DNA of 64,000 nt from an uncultured Clostridiaceae bacterium. Its GTDB lineage: Bacteria; Bacillota; Clostridia; TANB77; CAG-508. The notes under the pieces are model-generated. The model was not told where the DNA came from and ran no database searches. It saw only the letters and a program-made list of their open reading frames with translations. The stretch is taken from contig CAOJCG010000001.1 of the NCBI GenBank assembly GCA_948356915.1, forward strand, positions 210,599 to 274,598, written 5' to 3'. The translations under genes and the position numbers were made by a program. Shown here in pieces: positions 43,813 through 54,185 of the stretch (its first letter is position 1; every line of letters begins with the position of its first letter).

Positions 43813-43933
43813 AAATTTAAAAGAGGAGAAAACATTTTCACTTTTGCAAAAAAACTTAATATTTATATTTTATAAAAAATAATGAAAAATATTTTCATCT
43901 TGAAGAGTTCAATTAACGTAAAAATTAAATATG

Positions 43934-43990
43934 CGAAAGTTACAGTTTCTTGTAGATTTGCTACTTAGAAACTATAACTTTCGTTTTTTT
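43934..43990. terminator. Hairpin CGAAAGTTACAGTTTCT...AGAAACTATAACTTTCG + T-run
   Basis: Inverted repeat. Confidence 0.65.
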
Positions 43991-44120
43991 GTTCATTTTA
44001 GCAGACTGCAAAATTGTAATTTATCGAGATGATTATAACACAAATTACAACAATTTTTCAATTATTTTGAAAATGAGAGCCTATTACTAGACTCTCATTC
44101 TTTACAAACAAAAAATCATC

Positions 44121-44366
44121 TTATCTGTTGGTTAATTCTTTTTGAATTTCCTTATTATTTTCTAGTATCCAGTTTCTTCTAACTACACCTACACCAAGTG
44201 TAAGCAATGCTGCTAGTGGGAAAGCAAATAAACTTACTCCTGTAATTGTTGCAACAAATAAATTATTGCGAACAATTCTCTTTTTGTTAGTTTCTACTTG
44301 CTCTTTCAATTCTTCTTGTGTCATTTCGTGTAATTCTTTTCCATCATAAGATAATTTCCTATTCAT
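44121..44366 (-). CDS. Small membrane protein
   Basis: 81 aa with two hydrophobic segments, RBS AAGGAGG. Confidence 0.55.
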   Translation of the reverse strand: MNRKLSYDGKELHEMTQEELKEQVETNKKRIVRNNLFVATITGVSLFAFPLAALLTLGVGVVRRNWILENNKEIQKELTNR

Positions 44367-44436
44367 AATAATTCCTCCTTCAAAAAGTGTTTTGTTTAGA
44401 GTTACTATATATAAACTACTTTCGTAGGTTATATTC

Positions 44437-45069
44437 TTAAAATTCTTTACTTTGATATATTTTGTTTGATATTAGATATGAAATACCTAATAATATTGCA
44501 GAAATTATTGGAATTGCTATAAGTGAATAACTATCTAATCTATTTATCATATTTATAATAGGTGTCGTATCTACGAATTGGGCAATTAAAGCTCCTATTC
44601 CTGCTATTCCAAATACTACTGCAAATAATATTATTCTTCCATTTGTAGCTCCAAATTTGAAAACTATTGGATAAAGTAAAGAAATTATAATAATACTTGA
44701 TAACATCGTTCCCATTAGTGATGAAATAATTTCATCTAAATTTATGCTATTTGTTTTTGTGTAACTGATTCCTATTCCTATAATCAAAGATACTATTGCT
44801 AAAATAATCGTTAAAATTATTGAAGCTATATATTTGGCTCTAACTACATTTTTTCTCCCATTTGGCAGGGTTACTGCATAAGAGTTCCAATTGTTAAAAT
44901 CATCATAACTGAATGTTGATATAAATAACATTATTCCAATTAGTGGAATTATAAATGTAACATCAAATGTTCCTTGAAATGCCAACATTATATATATTAC
45001 AAATATAATTATCATTGATTTTAAATTTGCTTTTATAAGTAAAAAATCCTTTTTTATTAAACCTAACAT
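44437..45069 (-). CDS. ABC-2 transporter permease
   Basis: TM pattern; overlaps upstream ATPase gene. Confidence 0.8.
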   Translation of the reverse strand: MLGLIKKDFLLIKANLKSMIIIFVIYIMLAFQGTFDVTFIIPLIGIMLFISTFSYDDFNNWNSYAVTLPNGRKNVVRAKYIASIILTIILAIVSLIIGIGISYTKTNSINLDEIISSLMGTMLSSIIIISLLYPIVFKFGATNGRIILFAVVFGIAGIGALIAQFVDTTPIINMINRLDSYSLIAIPIISAILLGISYLISNKIYQSKEF

Positions 45070-45929
45070 ATCTTTTCCCCCTTAATTACTAATACCATTA
45101 AATCTTCGAGTGTAATTTTATCTATTACACAACTATGATATTTTTTACTTGCCTGTTCTTTATCATTAACTAATATCTCATAAGCATATTTTGTTTTCTT
45201 ATATGCGATAATATCTTTTTTATCAATATTTGAAAAATAATCAATATCACATTTTAAAATTCCATAGTTATCAATTATTTCATCTCTTGACTTTTGTAAT
45301 ACCTTTTTTCCTTTATCAATAAATATAATTTCATCTGCTATATGTTCTAAGTCGCTTGTTATATGTGTTGATAAAAGTATAGAATGTTCCTCATCTTCTA
45401 TAAATTTTTGGAATATCTCTAATACTTCAGATCGAACAACTGGATCTAATCCACTTGTTGGCTCATCTAATATTAGTAGTTTTGGTTTATGAGAAATAGC
45501 TGCTACTATTTCTAACTTTTTTCTCATTCCTTTTGACATTGATTTTAAGGGTTTGTTGTCTGGTAAATCAAACTCTTTTAAATAGGAAAAATACAATTCG
45601 CTATCCCAGTTTTTATATACATCTTTCATAGCATTATTTATATCTTTTGCATTTAATAATTCTGGAAAGAACATATTGTCTAAAACTACACCTATATCTT
45701 CTTTTATCTCTTTTTCTTCTTTTTTATAGTCCTTTCCAAATATTTTTATTTCTCCACTATCAATTTTTATAATATTTAGCATTGACTTAATTAAGGTTGT
45801 TTTTCCTGCTCCATTTTCTCCAATAAGACCTACAATAACTCCTTTTGGTATTGATATATCTATTTTACCAAGTTCAAATTTGTCATCATATTTCTTTTTT
45901 AAGTTTTTAATGTCAATAATATTTTCCAT
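45063..45929 (-). CDS. ABC transporter ATP-binding protein (YtrB-like)
   Basis: GENGAGKTTL, LSMSKGMRKKLEI-type signature, LILDEPTSGLDP. Confidence 0.93.
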   Translation of the reverse strand: MENIIDIKNLKKKYDDKFELGKIDISIPKGVIVGLIGENGAGKTTLIKSMLNIIKIDSGEIKIFGKDYKKEEKEIKEDIGVVLDNMFFPELLNAKDINNAMKDVYKNWDSELYFSYLKEFDLPDNKPLKSMSKGMRKKLEIVAAISHKPKLLILDEPTSGLDPVVRSEVLEIFQKFIEDEEHSILLSTHITSDLEHIADEIIFIDKGKKVLQKSRDEIIDNYGILKCDIDYFSNIDKKDIIAYKKTKYAYEILVNDKEQASKKYHSCVIDKITLEDLMVLVIKGEKIC

Positions 45930-46307
45930 TTACTTATCCTCCCCATAAATCATTTTAAACATTTCGATTACATCATTTTCATATATCTCGAATCTATTGG
46001 AAATAGCAACTATCTTTTCTATGTAATTTTCTATATCCTTTTGTGCTTGTTCTTTTGCAAGTTCTGTATTTTTAGGTGCTACAAAAGTTCCTTTTCCTTG
46101 TATAGATTTTAAATATCCCTCTTTTTCTAATTCATCATAGGCTTTTTTTATAGTCATTGCACTTATTTTTATATCCCCAGCTAATACTCTGATAGATGGT
46201 AATAGCTCATCTTCATTCAGTTCTCCCTCTAGTATTTGATTTATAATAGATTTTTTTATTTGTTCATATATCGGAACGGAACTGCTATTACTAATAATCA
46301 TCTTCAT
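45930..46307 (-). CDS. GntR family regulator (YtrA subfamily)
   Basis: PIYEQIKKSIINQILEGEL..DELLPSIRVLAGDIKISAMTIKKAYDELEKEGYL. Confidence 0.9.
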   Translation of the reverse strand: MKMIISNSSSVPIYEQIKKSIINQILEGELNEDELLPSIRVLAGDIKISAMTIKKAYDELEKEGYLKSIQGKGTFVAPKNTELAKEQAQKDIENYIEKIVAISNRFEIYENDVIEMFKMIYGEDK

Positions 46308-46390
46308 ATTATCGCCTCCTTGTTATACAGTATATAACACTGTATAACACTTGTCAATATTTTTGTTAAAATTTTTATTTATGGGTACAA

Positions 46391-46415
46391 AAAAAAGCAG
46401 ATATTCTCTGCTTTT
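46391..46415. terminator. Hairpin AAAAAGCAGATATTCTCTGCTTTT
   Basis: Inverted repeat. Confidence 0.65.
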
Positions 46416-46611
46416 CGTATCTCTATAAAATTATAATCTTTTTCTTCATTGATATTTTATGGGTTTCATATTCATATTCTTTTGATTCTTTCTTGCATGT
46501 TAAAAACGAATAATCTATATCAAACCTCAAAATATTTTTAATTTTTTCGCAAAATAATTTACATAATATTTTAAGTGGATAAACATACAATATAGTATGA
46601 AATGAGGTATA

Positions 46612-47172
46612 ATGATGGAAAATTTTTCATCTTACTGTTGTTGTGTCATAAAAAATCTTATGATAGGCATAATATCTTTATTATCCTTTATATTAGTATT
46701 TTTAAGTGTTATAACTTTTAATTTATTAATAAATCCAATGCCAACTCCAGCCTCTGAGAATAATATTCTTGTTAGTGCGGGTACTGGAACAGATCCATTA
46801 GAAGTCACAGGACTCACACTAGATATTCCTTTTGCAAGTACACTATATTCAGAAGGTAATTCGGTTAATCATTTAGGAAATTCCCCTGAGTTTGTTATAT
46901 TAGAAAGTGGAGAATATCAAATAAACTATCAACTAGCAGCCTATAATCCTGTTTTATCAGAAGGTCTTCCTATTAATATTACCGTTAACTTAGTAAGTAA
47001 TAGGTCTGGAATACTAAATACTATTAGTTTTACAACTGCACATCAATTAGTTCAAAGAACTATTACTAGACATTTGGATAGTGGGGATTTTTTATATTTA
47101 CAAGCAATTCAAAGTGAGTTAACAGAAATGGCTATCAATAGTCAAGCAATTACAATAGTTAAACTTCCGTAA
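46612..47172 (+). CDS. BclA C-terminal-domain-like (TNF/C1q-fold) protein with N-terminal TM segment
   Basis: VILESGEYQINYQLAAYNPV...SGDFLYLQAIQSE resembles the exosporium BclA trimer domain. Confidence 0.65.
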   Translation: MMENFSSYCCCVIKNLMIGIISLLSFILVFLSVITFNLLINPMPTPASENNILVSAGTGTDPLEVTGLTLDIPFASTLYSEGNSVNHLGNSPEFVILESGEYQINYQLAAYNPVLSEGLPINITVNLVSNRSGILNTISFTTAHQLVQRTITRHLDSGDFLYLQAIQSELTEMAINSQAITIVKLP

Positions 47173-47456
47173 TATATGAATATAAGGTTTAGTTAAAGGA
47201 GTTTGCACATTTAGCTAAAGATTTTTGCATAAAGTAGAGTACTTGTATTGGATTGTCAAAGAAAATTCAATAGCTATCCTCTTTAGCAAACTCCTATTTA
47301 TTTCCAATAGGAACTTTTTCATTACAAGAACTGTTTTTAATTAAATAATCTGTGATTTCTTTTGCATTGTTAAATTCTTCAATAATTTTTTCATATAACA
47401 CCTATACAAATTATATAAAAAAGTTCTCAAAATGGATTGAGAACTTTTTTACTAAA

Positions 47457-47533
47457 TGGTGTACCCGGAGGGATTCGAACCCCCGATCTCAAGGTTCGTA
47501 GCCTTGCATTCTATCCAACTAAACTACGGGTAC
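47457..47533 (-). tRNA. tRNA-Arg(ACG)
   Basis: GTACCCG...CGGGTAC acceptor; anticodon loop CTACGAA; encoded CCA. Confidence 0.95.
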
Positions 47534-47537
47534 AATA

Positions 47538-47576
47538 AAAAAAGATAAGCATTTTTTAATTATTGCTTATCTTTTT
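47538..47576. terminator. Hairpin AAAAAAGATAAGCA...TGCTTATCTTTTTT
   Basis: Inverted repeat between the two tRNAs. Confidence 0.7.
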
Positions 47577-47652
47577 TGGTCGAGGTGACAGGGATCGAAC
47601 CTGCGACCTCATGGTCCCAAACCACGCGCGCTACCAACTGCGCTACACCTCG
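47577..47652 (-). tRNA. tRNA-Pro(UGG)
   Basis: CGAGGTG...CACCTCG acceptor; anticodon loop TTTGGGA; encoded CCA. Confidence 0.95.
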
Positions 47653-47819
47653 ATTAAGCATCTTTAACAAATGCTTATATATAATAACATATTTTTATTT
47701 TAATTTCAATAGTTTTTTTAAATTTTTTCAAATTTGCATTTTTTATAATTTTATGTTAAACTATCGTTATAAATGTGTTAACCAATAATTTCATATTTTA
47801 TATGGATGGGAGGTATAAT

Positions 47820-48206
47820 ATGGATAATGTATTAATTTATGAGGCAACTTATCGGATGGAAAATGTATTTGCAGAAGGCTTTATTATTTTGACAAATGAA
47901 TATGTTGAAGGAATATTTGCTAATGATTACATGGCAATATATTCTGAAATCAATAAAATTATAACTGTAACTTTGCGAACTTTGATAGTTGAAGTAGTTA
48001 AATATCCTATATTCAAAATGAATTATATTAGTCATCAATTTTCTACAACTGGTGAATTATTATGTCCAGGTAAAGAATATGTTTTCTTTTCTAATATCAA
48101 TTTAGATGACTTACATTTAAGCATTTCAGAAGATACTGTAGAAGGCGAAAAAGCAGATACTATACTAAATCAGCTTTTAAAATTACGTCAAATTTCCCAA
48201 TCATGA
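47820..48206 (+). CDS. Hypothetical protein; contains an in-frame CGG (47853-47855) that appears to be read in frame
   Basis: GGGAGGTATAAT ATG; ORF open through CGG. Confidence 0.6.
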   Translation: MDNVLIYEATYRMENVFAEGFIILTNEYVEGIFANDYMAIYSEINKIITVTLRTLIVEVVKYPIFKMNYISHQFSTTGELLCPGKEYVFFSNINLDDLHLSISEDTVEGEKADTILNQLLKLRQISQS

Positions 48207-48248
48207 TAAAAATAACCCAACTCATAACTTTGAGATGGGTTATTTTTA

Positions 48249-49834
48249 TTAAGTTATATCATAAACTTCTAAATTTTTTATTGCAGGGTCATATATATTT
48301 TTTCCTTGATAATTAAATCTTGAGCCGTGGCAAGGGCAATCCCATGTTTTATCTAAATTATTCCATGAAAGCTCACATCCCCAGTGTGTGCAATATGGCT
48401 TTATAGCGTGTATCTTTCCTTCTTTATCTTTGTATACTCCTACTTTTTCATTGTCTATCTCAATTATTTTTCCTTCATCTTTTTTTACATTTGATAAATA
48501 TTCATCATTTTTTCTTAATCTATTAATTACTAATGAATTCCCTACTTCTTTTACCATGTTTGTTAATTCTTCATAATTCTTTATCGGTTTTAATCTTTTA
48601 GAGTTAAAAACTTCTTCATATTTATTATCTTTTCCTAAAATTTTATCTGTAATAATATTTGCAGCTACATTTGATGATGTCATTCCCCACTTTTTATAGC
48701 CTGTACCTACAAACACATTAGGCATTAAATTAGAAAATTCGCCTATATATGGAATTTTATCTAAGGGTATACAATCCTCCGTATTCCATCTAAATAAAAC
48801 TCTACAATCAGGATATAGGTCTCTTGCTACCTTTTCTAAATTTTTATATGCATTTTCTAAATCAATTTTTGCTCCTGTTTTATGCTTCATTCCACCTACT
48901 AATAATACTCTTTTTCCATTATATAAAGCTGTTCTTAATGATATACTTGGCTCTTCGCTATTAATATACATTCCTTTAAAAAGCTCTTTATTAGTTTCTA
49001 CTGCAATTAAATATGAAGTTTCTTGATACATTTTCATAAAATAGAAACCTGGGAAATTTACTATTGGATAGTGCGAAGCTATAATAACATATTTGGCACT
49101 AACTACTGCATTTTCAGTTTTTATAATATATTCACCATTATCTTTTTTTACATCAATAACCTTTGAATTTTCATATATAGTTCCTCTATTTTTTGTTACT
49201 ACTGCATTTGCTAAGCCTAACATATATTTATAACTGTTGAATTGTGCTTGCTTTGGAAACTTTATTCCTGCTAAAATAGGTTTTTGTATATTTATACTTT
49301 TATTTTCTTTTTCTATTATTTCATCTTTTACTTCATTAATTTTTTGTACTTTTATAGGAATATCTATTTTATCTATAAATTCACAATTTAATCCTAATGA
49401 ATTAACGGCTTCTACTTCCTTTTTTATTTTTGTAACTTCATCTTCACTTTGTGTAAAAATATAATTATCTTGCCACTCAAAATCACAATCTATATTTTCT
49501 TCATTTACTATATTTTCAATATTATATATTGCTTGTTCATTAGCTTCTAAGTATTGCTTAGCCATATCTTTTCCTAAAGAGTTTATTAAATAATCATAAA
49601 ACAACCCATGCCCACTAGTAATTTTCCCAGTAGTATTACCGACTTGTGTGACTTCCTATATAGTTTTTTTCTAAAACAACTACATTTTTACCGTGCTTTA
49701 CTTAAATAGTAGGCACTAGTAAGACCTGTTAGACCTCCTCCTATTATACATACATCACAATTTATGTCTTTTTCTAACCTCTCATATCTTTTTACTTGTC
49801 CCTGCATACTTGCTATCCATAATGAATTATCCAT
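48249..49834 (-). CDS. FAD-dependent oxidoreductase with C-terminal Rieske [2Fe-2S] domain; requires two +1 shifts at CGG (49691-49693 and 49639-49641)
   Basis: MDNSLWIASMQGQVKRYERLEKDINCDVCIIGGGLTGLTSAYYLSKA-(C)-GKNVVVLEKNYIGSHTS-(C)-GNTTGKITSGHGLFYDYLINSLGKDM...CTHWGCELSWNNLDKTWDCPCHGSRF; GGAG RBS before 49834. Confidence 0.9.
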
Positions 49835-49857
49835 ATTTTATATTCTCCTTTCTATGC

Positions 49858-50051
49858 TTCCCATTGGGGACGTTTCCAAATGAGAAGTCTGTCACTTTTG
49901 GGAACTAAATATTTGAAATTGTTTAAGTACTATTTTTCAAATATTTATAAATATATTTTTAACAACTATTTTTTTATATACTATCTTACTCATAAATAAT
50001 TTACTTCCCAAAAGTGACAGACTTCTCATTTAGAAACGTCCCCAATGGGAA
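49858..50051. mobile_element. 194-bp MITE/BIME-like element: two ~47-bp inverted copies of TTCCCATTGGGGACGTTTCCAAATGAGAAGTCTGTCACTTTTGGGAA around ~100 bp of AT-rich DNA
   Basis: 49858-49904 and 50005-50051 are inverted near-identical copies. Confidence 0.8.
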
Positions 50052-51185
50052 CTATTTTGTTCCTAATTTCACTCTTATCTGTATTTCTCTTCTATTTCGA
50101 TATATAGTCAAATTTACTTCATCTCCAGGTGATTTTGTATAAATATAACTTCTCAAATCACACATTTTGTTTAACTCTAAATTATCTATTTTAGTTATTA
50201 TATCTCCTACTTTTAGGCCTGTCTTTGCTGCTGGTGAATCTAGTGATATTTGCGCTATATATATTCCTTTTTGGATTTCTATTTTTTCGTCTATATATGG
50301 TATTATTTCTTTGTCATATGCAAATATTCCTAAGCTTGCTTCTTCAAATTTTTCTTCTTTCATATATTTTTCTATTATTGGTTTTACTATATTTATTGGT
50401 ACTGCAAACCCTATCCCTTCTGCTGATGCTATTTTTACACTGTTTATCCCTATTATTTTTCCGTCTGGGTTTATTAATGGGCCTCCACTATTTCCTGGGT
50501 TTATAGTAGCATCTGTTTGAATTAAATCTTCCATATATGTGCTCTCCCCGTTTTCATCTATTCTTACAGTTCTATTTACTGCACTTATAATTCCTGAAGT
50601 CACTGTTCTCTGAAACTCATAACCTATTGGGTTTCCTATTGCATATACTATTTCTCCTATTCTTACGTTGTCAGAATCTCCTAAGCTTGCATAAGGTAAA
50701 TTTTTTACATTTATTTTTGCTATTGATAAATCTACTGTACTATCTGACCATACAACTGAGGCCGTATACGTTTTTCCATTTTCTAAAGTTATATAACAAT
50801 TACTATATTTACTTCCTGTTACATGTTCATTTGATAATATGTATCCATTTTCTGATACTATAACTCCTGAACCTAAACCTAATGAACTAGTCCCATCTTT
50901 TAAAAATACTGTTGTTCCTGCATTTTTTATTTTAGAAATTCCTACTACACAAGATGTTACATTTTCTACTACATCTGCTATTTGCTTACTTTGCTGTTTT
51001 ACTTCATCAACAGTTTGTATTATTCTTATTGCTGTACCACTTGTATTTGGTTCATATGTATGTATATTAATTTTTTCATACATTCTATACAATAAAATTG
51101 TTAATATAGATGTTAATATCGTTATTGTCATTATAATAATTATATTTTTTAATTTATTATTTGCATTCTTTTTATATTTGTACAT
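50052..51185 (-). CDS. HtrA/DegP-like S1C serine protease with PDZ domain
   Basis: GSGVIVSENGYILSNEHVT; NPGNSGGPLINPDGKIIGIN; PDZ. Confidence 0.95.
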   Translation of the reverse strand: MYKYKKNANNKLKNIIIIMTITILTSILTILLYRMYEKINIHTYEPNTSGTAIRIIQTVDEVKQQSKQIADVVENVTSCVVGISKIKNAGTTVFLKDGTSSLGLGSGVIVSENGYILSNEHVTGSKYSNCYITLENGKTYTASVVWSDSTVDLSIAKINVKNLPYASLGDSDNVRIGEIVYAIGNPIGYEFQRTVTSGIISAVNRTVRIDENGESTYMEDLIQTDATINPGNSGGPLINPDGKIIGINSVKIASAEGIGFAVPINIVKPIIEKYMKEEKFEEASLGIFAYDKEIIPYIDEKIEIQKGIYIAQISLDSPAAKTGLKVGDIITKIDNLELNKMCDLRSYIYTKSPGDEVNLTIYRNRREIQIRVKLGTK

Positions 51186-51336
51186 ATAATCACTCTCCTT
51201 TTTATATTATAATTTTTCCCATCTTTTTTATATTTAAACTTTTTTCAAAATTGTTCTATTGCTTTTTTCTTAATTTGTTTATATAATGTGGAAAGAAAAT
51301 TTATTTTTCTGTATTTTTTATAAGGAGACTTATTAA

Positions 51337-52795
51337 ATGAAAATAAATAAATTAATTTTAAAAATTTTATTTTTATATTTTTTTATATATTTAATGCTTT
51401 TTTTAAGTGGCTCTTTATTGATGCCATTAAATTTTAAAAAATCTATTTTTATTATTTTTTTAAATATATTTCTTACTGCTTTTTTGCTATGCTTATCTAT
51501 GTCTTTTATTTATAAGAATATAAAAAATAGTCAAAAATATATTTTACCTCTACATTTTAATGAAGTTTTAGGTAATAATAAAAAACGTAATACAAATACT
51601 TATATGAATAAAATTATTTATTATAATAATGTTATATATTTTATATGCAAAAATGTTCCTTTTATTTTATATTTTTTAGGCTTAATTATTCCTATTTTAG
51701 TAGCTACTATTTTTAAAGAAAAAAATATTTTTATTATATGTTTATTATCTGCCTTTAGCTCAGTTGTTTTTTACATATTTTCTCGGAGATTATTTTAGAA
51801 AAATTTTAGATTATTCTAAAAATATATTTAAAATAAATACTAAAAGTATTACTAAAATTAGTAAAAGGCTATTTTTAAATATTCCTACTGGTATCAACCT
51901 AATATTTGAAATATTTCCTCTAATTATAATTACTTTGTTACTTGGGTTAATTTGTATACCATTAAATATTTCTACATTTATATTTCTTATATTTATAATA
52001 TTAATAGATTTTATTTCATTAATATGTTTAGCTTTAAATTTTCATAATAATATTAATGCAGTAACAAAAAATATTTCTAATTCTAATTTTGTTACTTATA
52101 ATAATGAATTTAGTAATTTAATGTTTAAAATAAATGCTACTAAACAAATTTATAATGACTATATTAATAGTTTGCAAAATATCCAAAATAATGAATTAGA
52201 AAAGGAACGTTTGGCTTCTATTGAAATATTAAGAAGAACAGTTGATGCAAAAGATAGCTATACATGCGGACATTCTGATAGAGTTTCTAAATATAGTTGT
52301 TTAATAGGGAAAAAATTAGAACTTTGTGATAAAGACATTGAATTACTAAAAATTGGTGGGTTATTTCATGATATTGGCAAAATAGGAATTCCTGATAATA
52401 TTTTATTAAAAACAGAAAAATTAACAAATGACGAGTATAATGAGATAAAAAAACATCCTTTAATAGGTGCTCATATATTGGAAAATTCAAATATTTTTGA
52501 AAATATAATTCCTATTGTTCTTCATCATCATGAAAAATATGATGGAACTGGATACCCTAAAAACTTAAAAGGAACTAATATTCCTTTTCTAGCAAGAATT
52601 GTAGCTGTAGCAGATAGTTTTGATGCTATGACTTCAAAAAGAGCTTATAGAAATTCTCTTCCTATTGATATTGTAAAAGTAGAATTTGAAAAATATAATG
52701 GAACACAATTTGACCCTAAAATTGTAAAATGCTTTTTAGACATTTTAGATAATGATTTTGAAAAGATAAAAAAAATACAAAATGAAACTATTTAA
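51337..52795 (+). CDS. Membrane HD-GYP domain protein, requires +1 shift at CGG 51784-51786
   Basis: ...SVVFYIFS-(C)-GDYFRKILDYSKN...CGHSDRVSKYS..LFHDIGKIGIPDNIL..HHHEKYDGTGYP. Confidence 0.88.
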
Positions 52796-52828
52796 TTAAA
52801 TTATTAAACATATAGTTATAATAGTGCT

Positions 52829-52866
52829 CTTATAAATGTTTTATATATTTATAAGAGTTTTTTTAT
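52829..52866 (+). terminator. Hairpin CTCTTATAAAT...ATTTATAAGAG + T-run
   Basis: Inverted repeat. Confidence 0.7.
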
Positions 52867-53125
52867 GTAAAAATAGTTAATCTAATTTGCATATCAATAA
52901 ATTTCATTAATATAATTATTGTAATAGTAATTTTAATATTCATTAATTTTTTATAAGGCATTTACTAAAAAATTTATTACTTACTAATACTAGTTAATTC
53001 TAATTTTTTTAATTTAAAATTTGATTTAGTTAAATTAAATTTTTAAGTATTGTGTCTTAAATATCTTGACTTATGTTGTCAAGTGATGTAATATTTTGTT
53101 ATAAAAATAAAAGGAGGAATGTTTT

Positions 53126-53878
53126 ATGACATCATCAGAATTAAGAGCCAATGCTCGTGAAAGCTTAAAGGGGAAATGGGGAAAAGCAGCATTAATAACT
53201 TTAGTATATGTTATTATAAATTGGGTTATTGGCTTTATTTTAGGATTTATCCCATTTATAGGAGGAATTCTTGTAACAATTATTTCATTACCAATTTCTT
53301 TTGGTTTACTAGTTACTTTTATTAAACTAAAGAGAAATGAAGAAGTTACTTATACTGATTTTTTAAACATAGGTTTTTCTAATTTTGGAAAAGTTTGGGT
53401 TGTATTCGGAAATATGATTTTAAAACTAATTATACCAATTATTTTAGTAATTGTATTTATCATGGTAATGACATTTTCAGGAATTGGAGCTGGTGTAGGT
53501 GTGGCATTTAATTCTACTAGTGCTACAACTGGATTTGCAGGTCTTGCAATAGTTGGCTTAATTGGATATATTGTTTCTTTAATATATCTAACAGTAAAAT
53601 CTTATTACTATACTTTATCTTTTTATATTTTATATGATAGTCCAGATAAAACAGGTAAAGAAATTGTAGAAGAAAGCCAAAAATTAATGACTGGTAACAG
53701 ATGGAGCTTTTTCTGGTTAGGACTTACTTTTATCGGTTGGGCAATACTTGCAGCATTTACCTTTGGTATAGGTATGCTTTGGTTAATGCCTTATATGATG
53801 GTTACATTTGTTGCTTTCTATGAAACACTTGAAGGAAATAAAAATGAGGTAGAATTTTCACCTGTTCAAGATAATTAA
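53126..53878 (+). CDS. DUF975 family membrane protein
   Basis: SSELRANARESLKGKWGKAALITLVY. Confidence 0.88.
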   Translation: MTSSELRANARESLKGKWGKAALITLVYVIINWVIGFILGFIPFIGGILVTIISLPISFGLLVTFIKLKRNEEVTYTDFLNIGFSNFGKVWVVFGNMILKLIIPIILVIVFIMVMTFSGIGAGVGVAFNSTSATTGFAGLAIVGLIGYIVSLIYLTVKSYYYTLSFYILYDSPDKTGKEIVEESQKLMTGNRWSFFWLGLTFIGWAILAAFTFGIGMLWLMPYMMVTFVAFYETLEGNKNEVEFSPVQDN

Positions 53879-54185
53879 TTATAACAAAATAAAGATATAA
53901 AGATTTCTAAAAAATAATTTGTAACTAATAATTTTAGCATTAATCTTATTTTTAGGAATTTTTATATCATTTATTTTTATACTAATTTATATTTATTTTT
54001 AATTTTAATTCACTATAAATTTTTATATTATCGATTGTAATTTAGTTTCATTAATATTTGTATGCATTATTTTTCTTATGCAAATTCATATTTGTAGAAA
54101 ACAAAATGTAAATTATTGACTGAAAAATATTTTATTGGTAAAATATAATAAAGTAAAATTCAAAGTAAAGGAGAACCAATATATA

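Noticed and set aside
47200-47300. Inverted GGAGTTTGC...GCAAACTCC after the BclA-like gene
   Set aside because: Short imperfect stem; could be a simple terminator, insufficient evidence for a separate element.
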